From: Desulfitobacterium chlororespirans DSM 11544
GTDB lineage: Bacteria; Bacillota; Desulfitobacteriia; Desulfitobacteriales; Desulfitobacteriaceae
Direction of reading: 5' to 3'
NCBI RefSeq assembly: GCF_900143285.1
Contig: NZ_FRDN01000017.1
Span: 57,289-121,288 of the forward strand
Length of the DNA stretch: 64,000 nt
Positions 63,422-64,000 of the stretch are shown here, in pieces. The notes beneath the pieces are model-generated. The model made no database searches, had not been told where the DNA came from, and was given only the letters and a program-made list of their open reading frames with translations. The position numbers were made by a program, and so were the translations under genes. Every line of letters starts with the position of its first letter. Position 1 is the first letter of the stretch.

Positions 63422-64000
63422 ATGTCCAAATCACCGCATAGTGCCGAATGGAAAATAAAAGTTGTTGAAGACTATCTATCCGGGCAAGGTTCATATGATT
63501 ACCTTGCTGAAGTGCATGGAATTGGCGCAAAAACGCTCAGGGAGTGGGTTCACAAATATAGGAAGCAAGGTGCATCATGCTTTAAAAAAAAACAGGGCAA
63601 TGCGCATTACAGCAAAGAATTCAAAACGATGTGCGTCGAAGCTGTTCTTCGCGGAGAGGGCAGCGTGGATGACATCGTAGCAAACTATACTATTTCAGCC
63701 AGGGAAGTTCTCAGGCAATGGATAAAGCGTTATAATGCCAATAAAGAACTCAAGGACTATGATCCGAAACGGGAGGTTTATATGGCAAACGCAAGACGAA
63801 AGACCACTCTGGCAGAGAGGAAAGAGATGACCGAGTACTGCATCGCTCACGGTAAAGACTATAAAGGAACAGCCGCCCTGTATGATGTTTCCTACAGCCA
63901 AGTCTACACCTGGGTAAAGAACTATCTTGAATCCGGTGAAGCAGGCCTCACAGACAGGCGCGGCAAGCACAAGACAGATGATGAAGTAGACGAGCTGGAG
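63422..64000 (+). CDS. IS3-family transposase OrfA (HTH), partial
   Basis: 193 codons remain open to the window edge. Repeated helix-turn-helix units are seen: YDYLAEVHGIGAKTLREWVHKY, VDDIVANYTISAREVLRQWI and GTAALYDVSYSQVYTWVKNY, each followed by a basic linker. This multi-HTH layout is typical of the larger IS3/IS150-type OrfA proteins. ATG behind AGGAGG. The catalytic DDE part would be in a following frame. Confidence 0.85.
   Translation, partial: MSKSPHSAEWKIKVVEDYLSGQGSYDYLAEVHGIGAKTLREWVHKYRKQGASCFKKKQGNAHYSKEFKTMCVEAVLRGEGSVDDIVANYTISAREVLRQWIKRYNANKELKDYDPKREVYMANARRKTTLAERKEMTEYCIAHGKDYKGTAALYDVSYSQVYTWVKNYLESGEAGLTDRRGKHKTDDEVDELE

Larger units (their letters stand above)
63358..64000 (+). 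mobile_element. IS3-family insertion sequence, left end (partial)
   Basis: The left boundary is uncertain, perhaps TGTGATATGC at 63354-63363. It contains a 15-base inverted repeat upstream of the first ORF and the OrfA-type gene; the right end and catalytic OrfB lie beyond the window. Confidence 0.6.

Overview
The window looks like the chromosome of a spore-forming, anaerobic, respiratory Firmicute of the Peptococcaceae, most probably Desulfitobacterium (hafniense-like). This rests on gene content: a long clostridial-type PurL, a cotJC-like coat gene, Tat-exported molybdopterin oxidoreductase genes, a flavin-dependent extracellular electron transfer type cluster, a CBS/DRTGG pyrophosphatase and B12-controlled corrinoid adenosylation. 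The species name is an inference from recognition, not from a search.

Layout. 1-1374 (minus): partial YVTN beta-propeller protein. 1.57-15.3 kb: purine operon purL-E-B-C-F-M-N-H-D, preceded by a candidate PurR box pair, a promoter and a tandem guanine/PRPP riboswitch ending in a terminator. 15.4-18.9 kb: cotJC-like gene, an MFS transporter, an unknown minus-strand gene and a twice-frameshifted coiled-coil pseudogene. 19.0-21.9 kb (minus): metN-I-Q methionine importer behind a SAM riboswitch. 22.1-31.9 kb: histidine genes yerC(hisR)-hisZ, then hisG-D-C-B-H-A-F-IE, with two matching palindromic operators, and a probable free-standing RNA gene between hisZ and hisG. 32.2-38.2 kb: two ApbE flavin transferases, a NusG-II protein, a Gx/heptaprenyl-synthase-I-type membrane protein, an EcfT-like membrane protein and a lipoprotein with three FMN-binding-like repeats. 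38.3-48.2 kb: a sulfur block with a CoA-disulfide reductase/rhodanese protein and its ArsR regulator (minus), a Crp/Fnr regulator, and an operon for a PsrA/PhsA-like molybdoenzyme, its iron-sulfur and membrane subunits, a TorD chaperone and two twin-rhodanese lipoproteins. 48.5-58.2 kb: pcrA, CBS-type pyrophosphatase, ligA, gatCAB. 58.7-63.1 kb: a soluble chemoreceptor, a homocitrate/Re-citrate synthase-like gene plus icd, and a cobalamin riboswitch with cobO. 63.4 kb to the end: the start of an IS3-type element.

The main housekeeping pathways are nearly complete: purine synthesis from PRPP to IMP, histidine from PRPP to histidinol (no histidinol-phosphate phosphatase gene is seen here), and methionine uptake. 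Each has a recognisable RNA or protein control element. PRPP feeds both purines and histidine.

The least ordinary parts are (i) two families of roughly 180-214 bp palindromic, MITE-like non-coding repeats, forming an inverted pair around purD...hisF and splitting the last gene off both the pur and his operons; (ii) the flavinylation locus; (iii) the polysulfide/thiosulfate-type operon with one catalytic-looking and one cysteine-less double rhodanese; (iv) an unidentified RNA gene near 23.7-24.1 kb.
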